Source of the DNA: Pempheris klunzingeri
Taxonomy: Eukaryota > Chordata > Actinopteri > Acropomatiformes > Pempheridae
Direction of reading: 5' to 3'
Assembly (NCBI RefSeq): GCF_042242105.1
Contig: NC_092033.1
Span: forward strand, 4,776,908 to 4,840,907
Length of the DNA stretch: 64,000 bases
The translations under genes were made by a program, and so were the position numbers. The notes beneath the pieces are model-generated. The model saw only the letters and a list, made by a program, of their open reading frames with translations, ran no database searches and had not been told where the DNA came from. This document shows positions 50,142 through 62,853 of this stretch, piece by piece. Numbering within the stretch: the first letter of the stretch is position 1; each line of letters opens with the position of its first letter.

Positions 50142-51265
50142 ACACTATCATTCCCTAATGCAGTGTTGCTTGTATGTTTTTGCAGGGAAATGATTGATTC
50201 TTGCTTTATTAAACATTACTCATGAAAATACATGACATACTGTCAATTTACTGCTGTCAAAATCATCATCTCCTCATTTAAACATTTTATTTGACATTCC
50301 TCTAATAGAAGGTTGTGTGTGTGTGTGTCTGTCCTTCCCAGCCTGTGACAGTGTGTGCTCTGGCTGCACTGGAGCCGGTCCTGATAAGTGTCAGGGTTGT
50401 GCCAGCGGGTACCAGGACGCAGAGGGCGCCTGCACAGGTAAAAACATGAATAAATCACTGTCGGAAGGCTTTCACTCCTTTTTTTTATGCTGGACATCAA
50501 TTATAGATGCACTCTAAATTGCTATTTTTATAGCTATGAGGAGAAAGATTTCTTGCATGTATCTGGATTCTTTGTGGAGAAAATCTGTGTCAGCGTGCAA
50601 AAATCCTTAATCAGAATATTTAAAAATTGAATATTAATATTAAGAGCAGCTGAAATATTGAAGAGAACAAAGGATACTCCTTATTGTTATTGTATATCTC
50701 TCTTTTTATGGACAAATCAATGTGTTGTGGACCTCTCAGTACTTTACGACTTTCACAGCAGAGGAGGAGAAGAGAAAACTCCAGGTCGATGCATCAGCGC
50801 TGCTTTTTGTTTTCCAGATATCGACGAGTGTTCCCAGCCTGAGTCGTTATGCACCGAGGAGCACCGGGTGTGCGTCAACACTAAAGGCAGCTATGTGTGC
50901 ATCTGCACGGGTGGTTATGAGGAGCAAGACGGCAAGTGTGTCCAAGTGCCACAGCCAGGTGAGGGTTAGTGCCAAATGATCTGTACAGATTCTACAGATA
51001 AAATCTAATATATGTTAATATACTTGAGCAGAAGGTTCACATCGTCCACAACAAAGTGTATTTATATCACAGCCTGTGAAAGGAAATTGTTTTAAAAATA
51101 CAAAGATGATGTCACATTTCAGCTGACATGAAATGTTGCTGTAGTTTTACAATGTTATTGGTATGAAAAGTACATTTTTATTAATGATGATATCCATTCT
51201 CATCAGAAAAAGAGGAAGAGTCTGAGGCACCCGAGACGACCACAAGTCCACGTGGCGAGCTTTGA
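47908..51265 (+). CDS. creld2: Cysteine-rich with EGF-like domains protein 2, ten coding exons (apparent 1-base frameshift in exon 5)
   Basis: ER-resident, stress-induced folding factor. Exons: 47908-48051, 48211-48293, 48632-48742, 48924-49015, 49130-49305, 49406-49504, 49933-50016, 50342-50437, 50818-50958, 51207-51265. They total 1085 bases; with the one base missing from exon 5 the protein would be 361 residues (human 353). Visible: a signal peptide (about 1-28), a C-T-T-C (CxxC, residues 36-39) site, the WE region (NTAWEERKLSKYE), the furin-like and EGF cysteine pattern in exons 5-8, and two DV/DI-D/N-EC calcium-binding EGF starts in exons 7 and 9. The C terminus is SPRGEL, where human has REDL, a weak KDEL-like retrieval signal. 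The frames of exons 1-4 and exons 5b-10 only join if a G is added to the GGGG at 49138-49141. I take this as a probable sequencing or assembly error, not a pseudogene, because all other splice sites and phases are intact. Confidence 0.9.
50100..50139. repeat. (GT)n microsatellite in creld2 intron 7
   Basis: Perfect GT run of about 20 units. A shorter GT run at 50312-50328 lies just before exon 8. Confidence 0.95.
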
Positions 51266-51560
51266 TCTACAAACCGGGACCAATGGGAATCAGGAACGGG
51301 TGGAACAGAGTTTCCCACTCTTTTTTCATCCACACGCACTTAATGTACCAGCTGCACTTAGAACCAGCAAAAGCTGAAAAGACGGTGTTCTCTTGAGGTG
51401 GATCACGGATTAACGGACAAACAAAAAGAGACATTTTCTGCTCTCCGTTCGCTGGTCGATGTTGCTTTTCTCCAGTGTGCTCAAACGTCACCTTGTTGTC
51501 TTTTATTTGTTGTGTGGTTTTAAAATCGAAGGTGTTTCAATAAAGGTGAATTATGTGAAA
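51266..51560 (+). other. creld2: creld2 3' UTR (predicted)
   Basis: Short trailer with an AATAAA signal at 51539-51544. Cleavage is expected some 10-25 bases further on. Confidence 0.6.
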
Positions 51561-52604
51561 TTTAAGATAAACCCATGTCAACAAAATGTTTGCATTTCCT
51601 TGTACAACATTTGTGTGTTTTTTATAGTCTTGAGGAGCAAATGGAGTCCAGTGGATTAAATGAAACTGGAAAGTTAGACCACAGGTTGCTCTGTGTTGCA
51701 GTGACCACAGATGACCACATGGTGGCAGTCTAGCCATATGACATAAGGATGCTCACTACTGTTTTAAAGATTCTTGCCTGATTTAATCTGAGAAGGACCA
51801 GATCATTTCCCCCTCTGTTTTCGCTCACCTCTCACCCTCATATCTCACTTCCATCTTGATGCATGACCAGATTTGAGTGTGTTATCTAAGACATAATTAT
51901 CCTGTGTGTCCGATATCTTCATAACTGCATCCTCTACATCTTTAATCTCAGAGTAGATCCGCACACATTAATCCACAGTTTTCCTATACGGCCTGGACTT
52001 CACAAAAGAATCCTTCACAGACACATTTGGGTCTTTTGGAAGTCAGCAGCACCGTCACCACTCGGGTGGGAGCAGCGATACGCTTTGGAAAGACCTACCT
52101 GTGGCCCCGTTTGGATCAAAGCATATTTTTCTAACCCAAGTCTCACCTTGCAATAAGGCTTCCCGGCTTCCTGCGGGATGATGTCAGCTGTTTTGACTTG
52201 ACAGGCTCGCCAAGTTGGAGGAGCAGCCAGTTGAGACCTGCCTGAGCTGATGGTGAGGCAGCAGAGGTGCAATCATACTGCGCCCCCCCTCCATCCACCC
52301 ACCCACCCAGCCACCCCTCCAGTCTTCACACCTGGATGTTAACTTCACTATATGGAAAGTTTCCACCAGGGAGGATAAGAAAAAGTCCTTCCCATAAGCA
52401 CAGCGTGATCAAATGCAACCAAGGACTGAATAATAATAATCTTAACATGATCGACACCCAATAAATCACACCTCAACTCCCAACATGCCTTTTTTGTCAG
52501 GTTATTTTTGTCAAGCACATGTAAGGAAGCGTCATTTTTCATCAATTAAGACATAACCACAATGATTTAATAAAAATGTAGCTGTAGATTTTCTTCACAC
52601 AAGA

Positions 52605-52860
52605 AGAATAGTTTGCTATTTTGGGAAATTTGCTTATTTGCTCTCTGGCGAGCTTCTCGTGTGCTGGCAGGCAGATTTTTTTTAACCTTTGGACAGAGCT
52701 AGGCGAGCTGTTTCCAGTCTTTAATATTTCCTTTTAATATTTAACTGTCCTTTTAATACTTAACTGGCAGATATGAGAGTGGTATCGATCTTCATATCTA
52801 AGACTCAGCACGATGGAAAATTGCTGCTTTTCCAAAAATATCACACTATTCCTTTAAAAT
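52605..52860. repeat. Interspersed fish repeat, copy 2
   Basis: It shares TTTGGACAGAGCTAGGCGAG and CTGTTTCCAGTCTTTAAT with the copy at 1735-1870. It also carries TTTTGGGAAATTTGCTTATT at the left and a TATCACACTATTCCTTTAAA end at the right, both phrases of the same family as I remember it. Confidence 0.65.
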
Positions 52861-54014
52861 ATCTTCATTGCCACAATTGAAGCACCAACGTAAAAAAAAG
52901 GCAAAAAGCAGAATAACAATGCACAAGTGGCAACATAAACAAAAACAGCTCCTACAGGCCACCTGTAAAATTCATGTATCATCATTAGCTGTGGGGGGGA
53001 AAAGTGTTTTTCTCTATGAGAGGAGTCAGCATGAGTCAGCATACTGACTAACACATGAGTCAGTGTACCTATTATTGATGCTACAACACCCGTCTAGGTG
53101 AATTTAGCCTTCATTACAGTGACAGAGAGACAGATATCTGATATGATGCTTCATGAACTCTCCAGTTTCACCGCTAATGGCGAAACAAACGGCTCAAGCG
53201 GGAAAGTTTGTTCTCATGTTGCAGAAAACTGAGTGACTGGGTGCGATGGGTAATCAATCCAGATTCACCTGGCTTTTTTCTTCACTCAAGGGCTTTCCTC
53301 TTTCTCTACACACACCCGAGCAGTGCATCTGCAGGGGTTTGGCGACTCAAGCTGGAGAGAGATAATATACTCCACCCGCCTTATCAGCCGAAACCACAAA
53401 GTGGGGCTGTGCTGCTTCATCTGGACTTGTAGATACGATCTGTCTGCCCTCTGAAATTTCAGATTAAGTGATGAATCCAAACTTAGAGGAAAATTCAATC
53501 CTTTTCAATCTTGATTTTACATTCTCATAGTTGTGGCTATTCTGACTTGGGAAACCCAACCTCCAACTAGTTTCCCTGGAAGTATAATGCACTACTTGCC
53601 CCCATTCACTTGTTTTGCTGAAGTTAGCATCTCCAGAATCTCTACAGCAGACACAACAAGTACAAAGTTGGCATGACCTATTGTTGAAACTGACAAAGTG
53701 ATGAAAATGAGGTTGTAAAAAGCGTGAAAACAAAGCAGAAATGAGCAGCTTCTACCAGACAGTTGGTCTGTTTAGTGTCTGTCATCAGTTTGCAGCACAT
53801 GTGGGTAAGAATAATTGGGCTTTGTACAGTTTGAATATCATATGTCACGTGACACATGGGTAGTGAAGTTCAAATCCTGACAACAAACAAGTGTTTAGTA
53901 TCACAAAATGCCAGGTGCCATTTCAGAATCACAAGTTTTTACATTTGACTCTTAACAACCCAAATGTTCCCAACACTTACAAAATGAACACAGAAATTTA
54001 GGTCCTCAGGATCT

Positions 54015-54090
54015 TAATCAAAATATTCAGATTTTTGAACTTGTGACCTCCCTGAGACAGCTCCTCTAACCACTGGGCTCGCCTGCTGTT
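54015..54090 (-). repeat. Degenerate tRNA-derived SINE-like fragment
   Basis: On the minus strand the order is CCCAGTGGTTAGAGGAGCTG, then GGGAGGTCACAAGTTCAAA. It resembles a worn A box and B box at tRNA-like spacing. No acceptor stem can be drawn, so it is not a tRNA gene. The SINE assignment is tentative. A similar phrase on the plus strand (GTTTAGTGAGACTGGAAGGT, then CACAGGTCTGATTCTG) occurs at about 58440-58475. Confidence 0.35.
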
Positions 54091-55784
54091 GAAATTAGAG
54101 TATTGTTTATTCCACATGTTGGCCTCGCCTTTCGTGCGGCGTAGTGAATCCCTGGTCAGAATCCGCAAACCGTGCACCAAGGAGCGGATTGTGTCGGTGT
54201 GTGTGCACATGCATAGCATTGCCAATGCGTGTGTTTACACACACTGGAGCAGCACGAATACTCTGTGGCTGGAGGGGCACCCTGCTCTTTTCTCTTGACT
54301 TTGTGGTGGTTTTCTGCTGCCAGTAAACCTCAGCTGCGGAGCACATGGTCCAGCTGTAGTGGGGTGACTACGAGGACACTGACATGGTTACTGAGGAAAC
54401 CTGCAGAGTGAGAAAAAGCACTGACACTGAGCTGATAGCACTATAACCTCCTACATGCAGAAATGCTTTCTTTTTAAGCAGAACGGGACACCCTGCCCTC
54501 TGCTCCCTGGCATCAAACTGTGACTCCGACTCTCCTCCTCAGCCTCCTTCATCAGCAGTTATATCTCAGGGCTGCTGTTTCCCAAAGCTATCCTTAGACA
54601 ACAATCCTCTTTGTTCCTTTGTGAGACAGTGGGACGGAGGTAATTGCAGTGCTGAGATATGCTGAGGGAAACTGCATGCGAAACTAGAAGCCAGATGTGG
54701 CACCATGTGCTTTTGTTCAGCTGTCAGTGGCCCGCACTGCCTCTGATGTCAGGCACTCCTTAAACATGCTGCCGTCTCTGATGCGGTGTGCCTGCCTTCT
54801 TTTCACCCAGCTGGATGCTCAACCGCCAGCGATTGAGCCGCAGAAATTGGAAACTCTGCAGAGCCGACCCAAGTGAAACTCAAATATAGATCCTGAAGGT
54901 GCTGCTTGGGAATCGACCCTTTCAGAGCACCACAAAGGAGGCGCGGGAGCCTCAGTGAGCACAGTGACACCAGCACTCGTGCTCCAAGGCGCTTTATAAA
55001 ACACAGACTTTGGCGGGAAGTGGAAGTATTTAATGGAGGACAGAGGAGCAGCTGGGGTTGCATGTGTACCAATGGCCGTTTGCCTGAGGACGAGGAGGGT
55101 AAATTGGAAATTAATGTTGTGTGCGAAAGCGATATAACGCACAACCATCCAGCCCATGTGACCCCTGGAAACACAGACGAACCCAAATGCTGGATTTCAC
55201 CAGAGAAGCAGTTTCTTCTCTTATTCAGTTTTATATCTGAGGGTAGAAACAAGGACACGTAAGCTGGTCAAAGGCTGCAGGATGAAAATCTGCAATCATG
55301 ACACTTAACTTCCATTTGAGCCACGATGCAGAGCTGAAAACAAACAGGGTAGATGACTGTGACACTGTGACAGTGAACCAGAACTGTGAAACTGTGGGCA
55401 ACAAAACCGATTTCTGTGTGGATTTATCACCACGAGTGACATCTTTCACGTTACACATAGTCTGACCCATCGTTACAATAAAAGTATTGATTTGGATGAA
55501 TTACAAATTGGATTTAAAGCGGCTGAAGGGAAATTTAGATCATCATAAAATGATCATAGTGTTTATTAGGGAGGAGAGATGGTATGAGCTGAAATCAGGA
55601 AGTAAATCTATTACAATTTTAAATACTACTGTGAAAAATCACAATTTATGGCTAATATTTAGAAAAGCAGTCTGTCTGATTTTCAACTGACTTTTGACAG
55701 GAATGACATAATGTGAATCTGAATTATTTACATCATGAGGTCATGATACTACTACATGGTGTGTAGTGTTTCCTCTGAATGATA

Positions 55785-55850
55785 CTCTATAATAATGGTA
55801 ATAATAATAATAAAAATAACTTTATAGCACTTTTTAAAGACAAGCTACAA
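55785..55850 (-). mobile_element. LINE 3' tail remnant
   Basis: Read on the minus strand: AAAAAGTGCTATAAAGTTAT, then a TTATTATTATTATTACC tail. This is the usual ending of L2/CR1-like LINE copies. No coding part remains. Confidence 0.5.
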
Positions 55851-56400
55851 ATTGCTTCTACCTGGGTCTATTTTGGTCAATAAGAGTGTGAAAACCAATT
55901 CCAACATTTTCAATTATTCAGCATGTTATGTGGCCCCTGTTGGTTCATTGTGCTGGAAATGAAAACCTGGAGAGAAAATAATCTTTTCTGCCTCAGTTTT
56001 CATGGTAACATTGTGATCTTTTTGCTCTGTGAGTCGATGTCGCCATAAAAGGCTCATACCACTTTTACTGGAAATACAAGTAGTGTATGCGCATATAATT
56101 GCTATGCATCTCTCCCATCGTCACAGACAGTCCACCTTTGCACTGCCTCCGAATGTACTGACTGACTCGTTGTATTTCTCAGGGGGGGCAGGAGCAATAG
56201 GAGGAGGGGAGGGGGAGACAGGGAGTGGCGCGCTGCTAGCTGGCACGCTCTCTGCAGTACAGAGATTTCGCAGACAGGTAGGGTGGATTGATGTTACCCA
56301 CCTTTGTTTGATCTTAAAGCCAGCGCCCATGTGTGTGTGTGTGTGTGTATGTCTGCATGCAAAGGCATCTGTGTGCATGACAGTATGATGAGATCTGGCT

Positions 56401-56403
<3 letters not shown>

Positions 56404-56431
<28 letters not shown>
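56404..56431. repeat. (GT)n microsatellite
   Basis: Perfect GT run of about 14 units. A second, shorter one lies about 60 bases to the left (56330-56348). Confidence 0.95.
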
Positions 56432-56432
<1 letters not shown>

Positions 56433-57084
56433 ACTGCATCGTCTGGCCTCCGGTCTTTTACTTCCATCAGGAATGTGAGGAGGCAGACTTTGATCTCCCT
56501 CTAAAGAGATGCAGCAGCCTTCCTCTCTAAAATCTTTGGGTTTTTTAGACGTTAAGAAGGGGAAGTCACTAGAGAAATGGCACTTCAATAAATCTCTTCC
56601 ACGTTGTGCATTATTAATCGTGTTTCTTACACTCATTTAAATTATTACACACTTATGTTAGAGGCTCTTATCTGACACTCTAATCCAGTTCAGGTAGAGG
56701 GTTTATTGTCTTTCTCAGGCTAACTTACTCGATGAATTTACATGCACTGAGTAAACACGTCGAGTCACCCGGTAGCCTGAACGTCACGTAAAGGAGATAA
56801 ACAATTTCTGTAATTAGAGTGCTGGATTAAAGAATCCTAGTTGCCATAGCAAAATCTCTCTGTAAACCAGCCTATGCACGTCTGGAAAAGGTCTGGAGAA
56901 AGTGTACCGCAAAACAAAATAAGAGGCAGCAACTCTTGGTAAACCAATGCTGTTGTTCTGAATTGTTATTGGGACTGATCGTGACTGGAGTGTCATGTTA
57001 ATTCGTTGTATTGTTCAGGAAATCATGATGCAGCCAACGATGATGACGAGGCTCTCCATGAAGAGTCTTTGCTCTGGTACGGCT

Positions 57085-57270
57085 CTAGGGATGGCAAGGT
57101 CACCACTATGGTCTGTAATGCAAAATCGCAACAACTACTGGATAGATCACTATGACTTTTGGTGAAGATGCCCAAGTCGCCTTCGGCATGAACTCTAGTA
57201 ACTTTTCATCTAGCGCCACCATCAGTTCAAAATTAAAATTTTCCCAATATCTTCGGTAGCATGTTAGAGC
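57085..57270. repeat. Interspersed DNA repeat fragment
   Basis: The phrases AGGTCACCACTATGGTCTG, CTACTGGATAGATCACTATG and CAGTTCAAAATTAAAATTTT, followed by GTAGCATGTTAGAGC, match the layout of a worn non-autonomous repeat common in percomorph fish, from memory. Boundaries are approximate. Confidence 0.45.
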
Positions 57271-60200
57271 TTAGACCACTGTGCCTAAGTGCAGCCTGAC
57301 AGAGTCGCTAGCTTGGCTGTTTGTTGTGGTAAGAAGCACTGGCTTAAATTAAGTAATGTTCACATGGACCGTAACATGGGTTTATAAGTGTCCCCAATGG
57401 ATGTCCCTGAAGTATCTTGGGTCACAATGAAATGAATAAAAGCCAGCACGAGGTGCAAATTCCTCAGAACCTTTAAACAGACTTATACAAGAACAAATCC
57501 AACAAAGAAAACAAACACACAGCGTGCAACCAGTCCCATGCCACTGGTGAACACTTGCAGCAGGTGCAGTTGTGGCCCGGCCAGCTTCGGCTCTTTTGGG
57601 TTCCCATAAACTCATCATACGTCCCGTGTGAACATGCCAAATTCAAATGTAATTGAAGTATACTTCCAGCTGTAAGGACCCATATTTGCTGTGCAGATCA
57701 AGCTCGTGGTCTCTCAGTTGCAGGACCATCTCCACCCTGTCACGTCGTAACTAACCAACCAGATGTTGCTGAAAATTGGATGCCGAGACAATTTGTCTTT
57801 GGATATCTCCACAAAAATCTCCCAAGGAAAGCTCACCTAAATAAAGTTGTTGGATAACCCTGACAGATCCAAGCAGATGTTCAACACCTGGACAGATAAA
57901 CCCTGGTGTCAAATCAGATGTGGTCTTACTGCTGGAGGGTCCATACCATGTCCACCTTTTTCTCATGGTTACATTTATAGTTCTACGATCTAAATTGGTT
58001 TTAAGTTTAAATGTTAAAATAGAGTCATTGTGTAGATGATAGCATGACCTACTTCACACTGTGGTTGTAAAACTGGATTTTGTGCTATGAATAGGCAGTA
58101 TTTTGTATTGTTAACCTGTTCTAACACCTGCAGTAACACGAAACACTAGCCGCCCCCCCCCCACATCAAAGGCATATTTCTCTCACACTGTTGGACACAA
58201 CTTCAAAATATTTTCCAAGCCTTTTCCCTAAAAGCGGCTGTAAAACCCTGGTGGAAGCAGAGGCCCGTCTTCGCCTCTTCTTGTAGCCGTGTGTGTTGCC
58301 ATGGCGTTCAGGCCGTGTTGATACTGGAGGGTGTAAACAGACGTGGAAAGGCGGGAACAAGGTAGTGGTGTGTAGGGGATAGAGGAGGTCACACACAGGC
58401 CCAGACAGACAACACAGTCTGGGCGGCAGGAGGATTAGTGTTTAGTGAGACTGGAAGGTCACAGGTCTGATTCTGTGTGTACCTTAACCGTAAGCCGTGC
58501 AGTCATTCAGCCAAATCCAAACTCAAACACTGGTAAGAGACAGGCTTCAATTTGTCTGATGCATTTTCGTCATTCGTCTGATAAATGGACAAACCCTGGC
58601 AAGTTGAACGCTGATTATTTATGGTCAGAGTTGGGGCCCAGGTTTTCACTGATGTCCAACTCCATGGTGGAAGAAGAGGAAAAATGTGCCTACGTCTCCG
58701 TTGACCATAGAGCCTATTATCTATTTTTAAACAAAACTATAAGATTTTTACGGTTAACATGTTAAAGCTGTAGTGTGGCACTTTTACACAGTGAACATCT
58801 GTTACTTCCAAGCCCTCACCAAATGAGTTCACACAGTGCTAATTAAGCATGCTGATTACCACAGGGCAAATCTCTCTAAATCTGTATTTCTCAGTATACC
58901 AGAGTTTTTCAGTCTGGTGTCTGTGGCGACGCTCCCACATTGACATGCTGCTAGTGATATGTTTTATGTTAAGCAGCCATGATTGGTATGCCAGAGCTGA
59001 TAACCATAGAGACAGAGTAGGCTTCAGCAACTCAGTGTGTGGTGGTGGTGGAAAAACCCAAGAAACATCCAAGTAAAGTTTATGATGCTCCAGATAAAAA
59101 AGAAACTTGTGATGAATAGATAAATAAATTAAATTGACATAGATCATAAGCACATGTCAACAGTGACTGTGTGATTACTCTCTCGCTGCCAGACAAATGT
59201 TCCCGACTGCAGGCTTAGCAGACAGTTGCCTGTTTTTACACATCCAGCAGACATTAGCATTCATTTGGAGTCATGTTTTTGGCCACCTAACAAATGTAAT
59301 TCCAGTTTTCGCTCTCTTTTAGCTCTGTTTTTGGTCACCACCAACTCCTGAGAGAAATATGTGCTCCGCTCTGTTCATCAGCTAATTGATAGCAACAAGC
59401 AAGGTACACTACCAAGGTTTCTTCTTTTTCTGTAATGAAGGAATGAAGGTGACATTATAAAGTGGGCCCAGAAATAGAGTCTGTTTCATAAGGAATAGTT
59501 GATTTTTTTTACGGTGTTGAAGCATTAAAAGAGAGCAGATGTATGTGAGACTGTAGCCTTGTGTCCTTGTTGGAGACTGTGACAGACTTGCATGCTGCTC
59601 TGGGGGCTGAAGTGGAAGATTGGCTCTTTGGCTGATGAGTGGGTTGCAAATAACTACATATGTATATATAGCTTCACTCTCCAAGTCTAATTTGCGGGAT
59701 TTGTTTTTGTTGTTCCAAAATGTGCTCAATTTGCCATATAGTCTAGTCTTAAATGGCGGTTATGGTTTTTTTTTTTTTTTTTCCAGTCTCAGTTTTGTCA
59801 GCTGCACAGTCAAAATACAGCCTACTGCTGCTGGGTCATCAAAACATTTCTCACATCTTGGTTCGGCTTCCTAAACGTGAGTCGGCCTGATCCGCATTTT
59901 ATTGGGTAGTTTAGTGGATGTGTTTCATTGCAATGTAATAAGAGAGGACATGAGTCTCTTATGAACTTTCAAAGCCACCCGGCCACATGAAAGCAAAGAG
60001 CAGCCTATCACAACAACAACAGGCATCGATTCCATTTTCCCCTTATTATAATCGACTGGATATGAAACAGGCCCGGGCTTCTGTGTCATTCTCCATGGAA
60101 CTCATTTCCTGCCTGTTATCAGTTCATATGGCTTTGTTTTTTCTGGATGGGAACCCTAGAAAAGGGAGAGCCACGATCACAGGAGAGCTCAGCAGCTTAA

Positions 60201-62154
60201 GCCGCGCTGACCACCCCACTGATGGCGGTTATGCAACTGACAAGGCTACTTTCGGTCAGAGCAAAGGGTGATTCACATTCACTCCAACAACCTCAAAACA
60301 AAATCCTGCCCTCGTGATGGCAGCTCTTGCAAAGACTTTGAAATGGTGCGTACTTGAGTGTGACGATTGCCAATCAAACCAGCTTTTTTTTGATTGTAAA
60401 TTGTGCATCGGACGGTCAGGTTCCCAGGAAAAAGAGCGCATTTTGCATTGAAGGCTATGCTGATGAGTCTGCAGTCAGACAGAGTGAGAGGGAGAGAGAG
60501 CAGCACTGCTGGGTCAGCTAAGCCTTGCCTGTCACCTCTCTGTCAGCTCAGCACTTTTGGACATATATCTGCCATGTAGAGCTGCCGGCCGGTGACATGC
60601 CACTCATTCCCCGCTGAAGCCCACTCTGCTAAAGCCTCCAACATCCCCACTGTGACTCCTCACAGTCACAAATTACTGCATATACTCGAACATGTGTCCA
60701 ATTATACAAGCTCTGGACTGTATCAATTGAGGTATAACACCACGTGAAGTAACTCAAGACGCACAGCAGTATCTAAAGAGGATCCTCAGAAATGCAGCTA
60801 TGAAGCAACCCTGAACCCAGTCACCTTTCTCCTCCAAATGTCACGTTAACAATACAACTACAAGAATGAGGAACCTGAGGCAACGGAGTGAATGGTACAA
60901 TAGTAGAATGTGTTTCCTCCCTTTCTGTGAGGTGTTTCTATCATTTTGTCCAGTGTTTAAAAGTTCACTAAGCAGTTGTGGAAGAAGCATCCAGAAGTTA
61001 ATGTAGCAAAACTGTGTTAGAAGTAAAAATACTACACTGGAAGTAAATGTCCTGCACTTCAAATACAATATATAAATACATAAGTATTATCAGGAAAATG
61101 TACTTAAAAATTGGTACATGGGTGTAATATTATTATATGATCTATTGCCATTATTATTATTGATGCATTTGTGTTATCAGTCAAGTAACTACAGCTGTCA
61201 AATAAATGTAGTGAAGTACAAATGACTTATATTTCCCTCTTAAATGTAGTGAAATAGCATATGATTCTACTTCTAATTTGTACTCAGGTACAGTACTGGA
61301 GTAAATGTATCCAGTCAGTTTCCAGTACTGACACTATTACACTCTACGCAGCACTGGCAGGGGTTATTTTACTGACGTCCCCTACTGCCTTCAAACTTGT
61401 GGCCATTAGGTGGCAACCTTGGCGTAAGTGGCCACCAGTGAGTCGTCCCACTGTGGCCCACACATGTACTGAGCTAATAGCCAGAAACATCTGGACACAC
61501 GGACAACTCAAAGGCTGGACACAGCTGTAGACAGAAATCATCAAGCAGAGTGTTTTCCTCCAGGCATCCTGTCTTTGTTTTACTGTTCTGAGTTGGTGCC
61601 TGCATGAGCCTCTTCGCCTCAGGACCTGAATCTTTTAGTTTACGACAGGCCGGTAAGAGACATCACTCCTCACTGTAGTTACGTAAACAACAGCGTGCCT
61701 CCCTATTATGGTCTCCTCTGGTAGCAAATGCCCTCCAGTGATGGTCGGACCAGTCTTGTTTGTGTCCGATAGCACACACACTGCAGGAGACTGATCCACA
61801 GTCACTTCTTAAGGTTGCTGGTGTGTGTTTACTGCAGGTCAATCAGGCCTTTGGCACGCATGAATGCCTGCTAGTTTGTATATGTAGGGAGGTTGTTCAA
61901 TTGTTATCATACACGGTATAAAAGATGATTGGGACTGAAGCCGTGATCACTACTGCTCAGACTCCAAACACACCCTCCTGACGAATCACAGGTTAAAGTT
62001 GCCAAGCATGAAGTTTCACCCCCTTTTTACAGCATGAAATAACTAATTTATACCAAACTGATCAGAAGAATGAGTGCTTGAACATAAATCAGCATTACAA
62101 GAATCCCAAAAATGACGTTTGAAACATTTGACGTTTACTTTGATTTTTTTAGTT

Positions 62155-62290
62155 TGGCACATGTCCTGTTGGCCAACATGGAGGGGGCAGACTTAATGAC
62201 CTTTGCTGCAGCCAGCCACCAGGGGGCGCTCAACAGGTTTCGGCTTCACTTGTGAGCTGTCATGTCATCCATCTTTATATACAGTCTAAT
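62155..62290. repeat. Interspersed fish repeat fragment
   Basis: The run of phrases CAACATGGAGGGGGCAGAC, CAGCCAGCCACCAGGGGGCG, GAGCTGTCATGTCATCCATC and TTTATATACAGTCTAATGG is one I recognise from a very frequent short repeat in percomorph genomes. Confidence 0.65.
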
Positions 62291-62817
62291 GGTTGCTATA
62301 TGAACAATAGCCACAAATTGGTACTCATCCTCTTTCCAACCAATGCTCTCTGGTCTCTGCCCTTTTCCATTTCCTCTCCTCTGGATGGGAGGAGGACAGT
62401 GGCATGTTATTCTGGCCTGAAAGCTGACTAGTAGGAGGTTAAATGATGGTATCATAGCACAGCTTCTGTCTTTGATCTGCAGGCTTTTTCAGGTATTTCC
62501 ACTTTCTCCAACCTTCTTTCTCCTCCAAGAGAAGAGGACTTCCGGTGTTTCATTCCCTTGCTGGAAATGTAAATGAAGCGTGTGACCAAATGACTACACA
62601 GCTTGATCTGGCAGGCTTACATAACGCTGGAACCGAGTCGGTTTCTCGTGGCCAAGCAATAGCAGCTCCGGCTTGGCCTACATCCTGTTTCTGGGACTCT
62701 TTAGCGGTGGCTGTGAATGGCTCTGGTAGCTCACGGCGTGGAAGTGTCTCTGATTGCAGGGAGAATGGAAGGCAGTGAGCGGCCCACTCACCAGCCTGCT
62801 GCTGCCCCCGCACACAG

Positions 62818-62820
<3 letters not shown>

Positions 62821-62849
<29 letters not shown>
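62821..62849. repeat. (CA)n microsatellite
   Basis: Perfect CA run of about 14 units, followed by looser CA-rich sequence to about 62895. Confidence 0.95.

Positions 62850-62853
<4 letters not shown>

Larger units (their letters stand above)
51561..57000. other. Intergenic DNA downstream of creld2, no gene recognised
   Basis: No coding exon is recognised. PIM3, the next gene in human, is not seen in this window: no kinase motif was found. Contents are repeat fragments (52605-52860, 54015-54090, 55785-55850), TG runs (56330-56348, 56404-56431) and unique DNA. The longer open frames at about 54.8-55.26 and 56.1-56.6 kb have no domain and cross low-complexity DNA. Confidence 0.5.

Noticed and set aside
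59987-60271. Open frame of 94 codons in unique DNA
   Set aside because: It has no recognisable domain, no splice partners and no start context of note. It could be conserved non-coding DNA, but I cannot support a gene.
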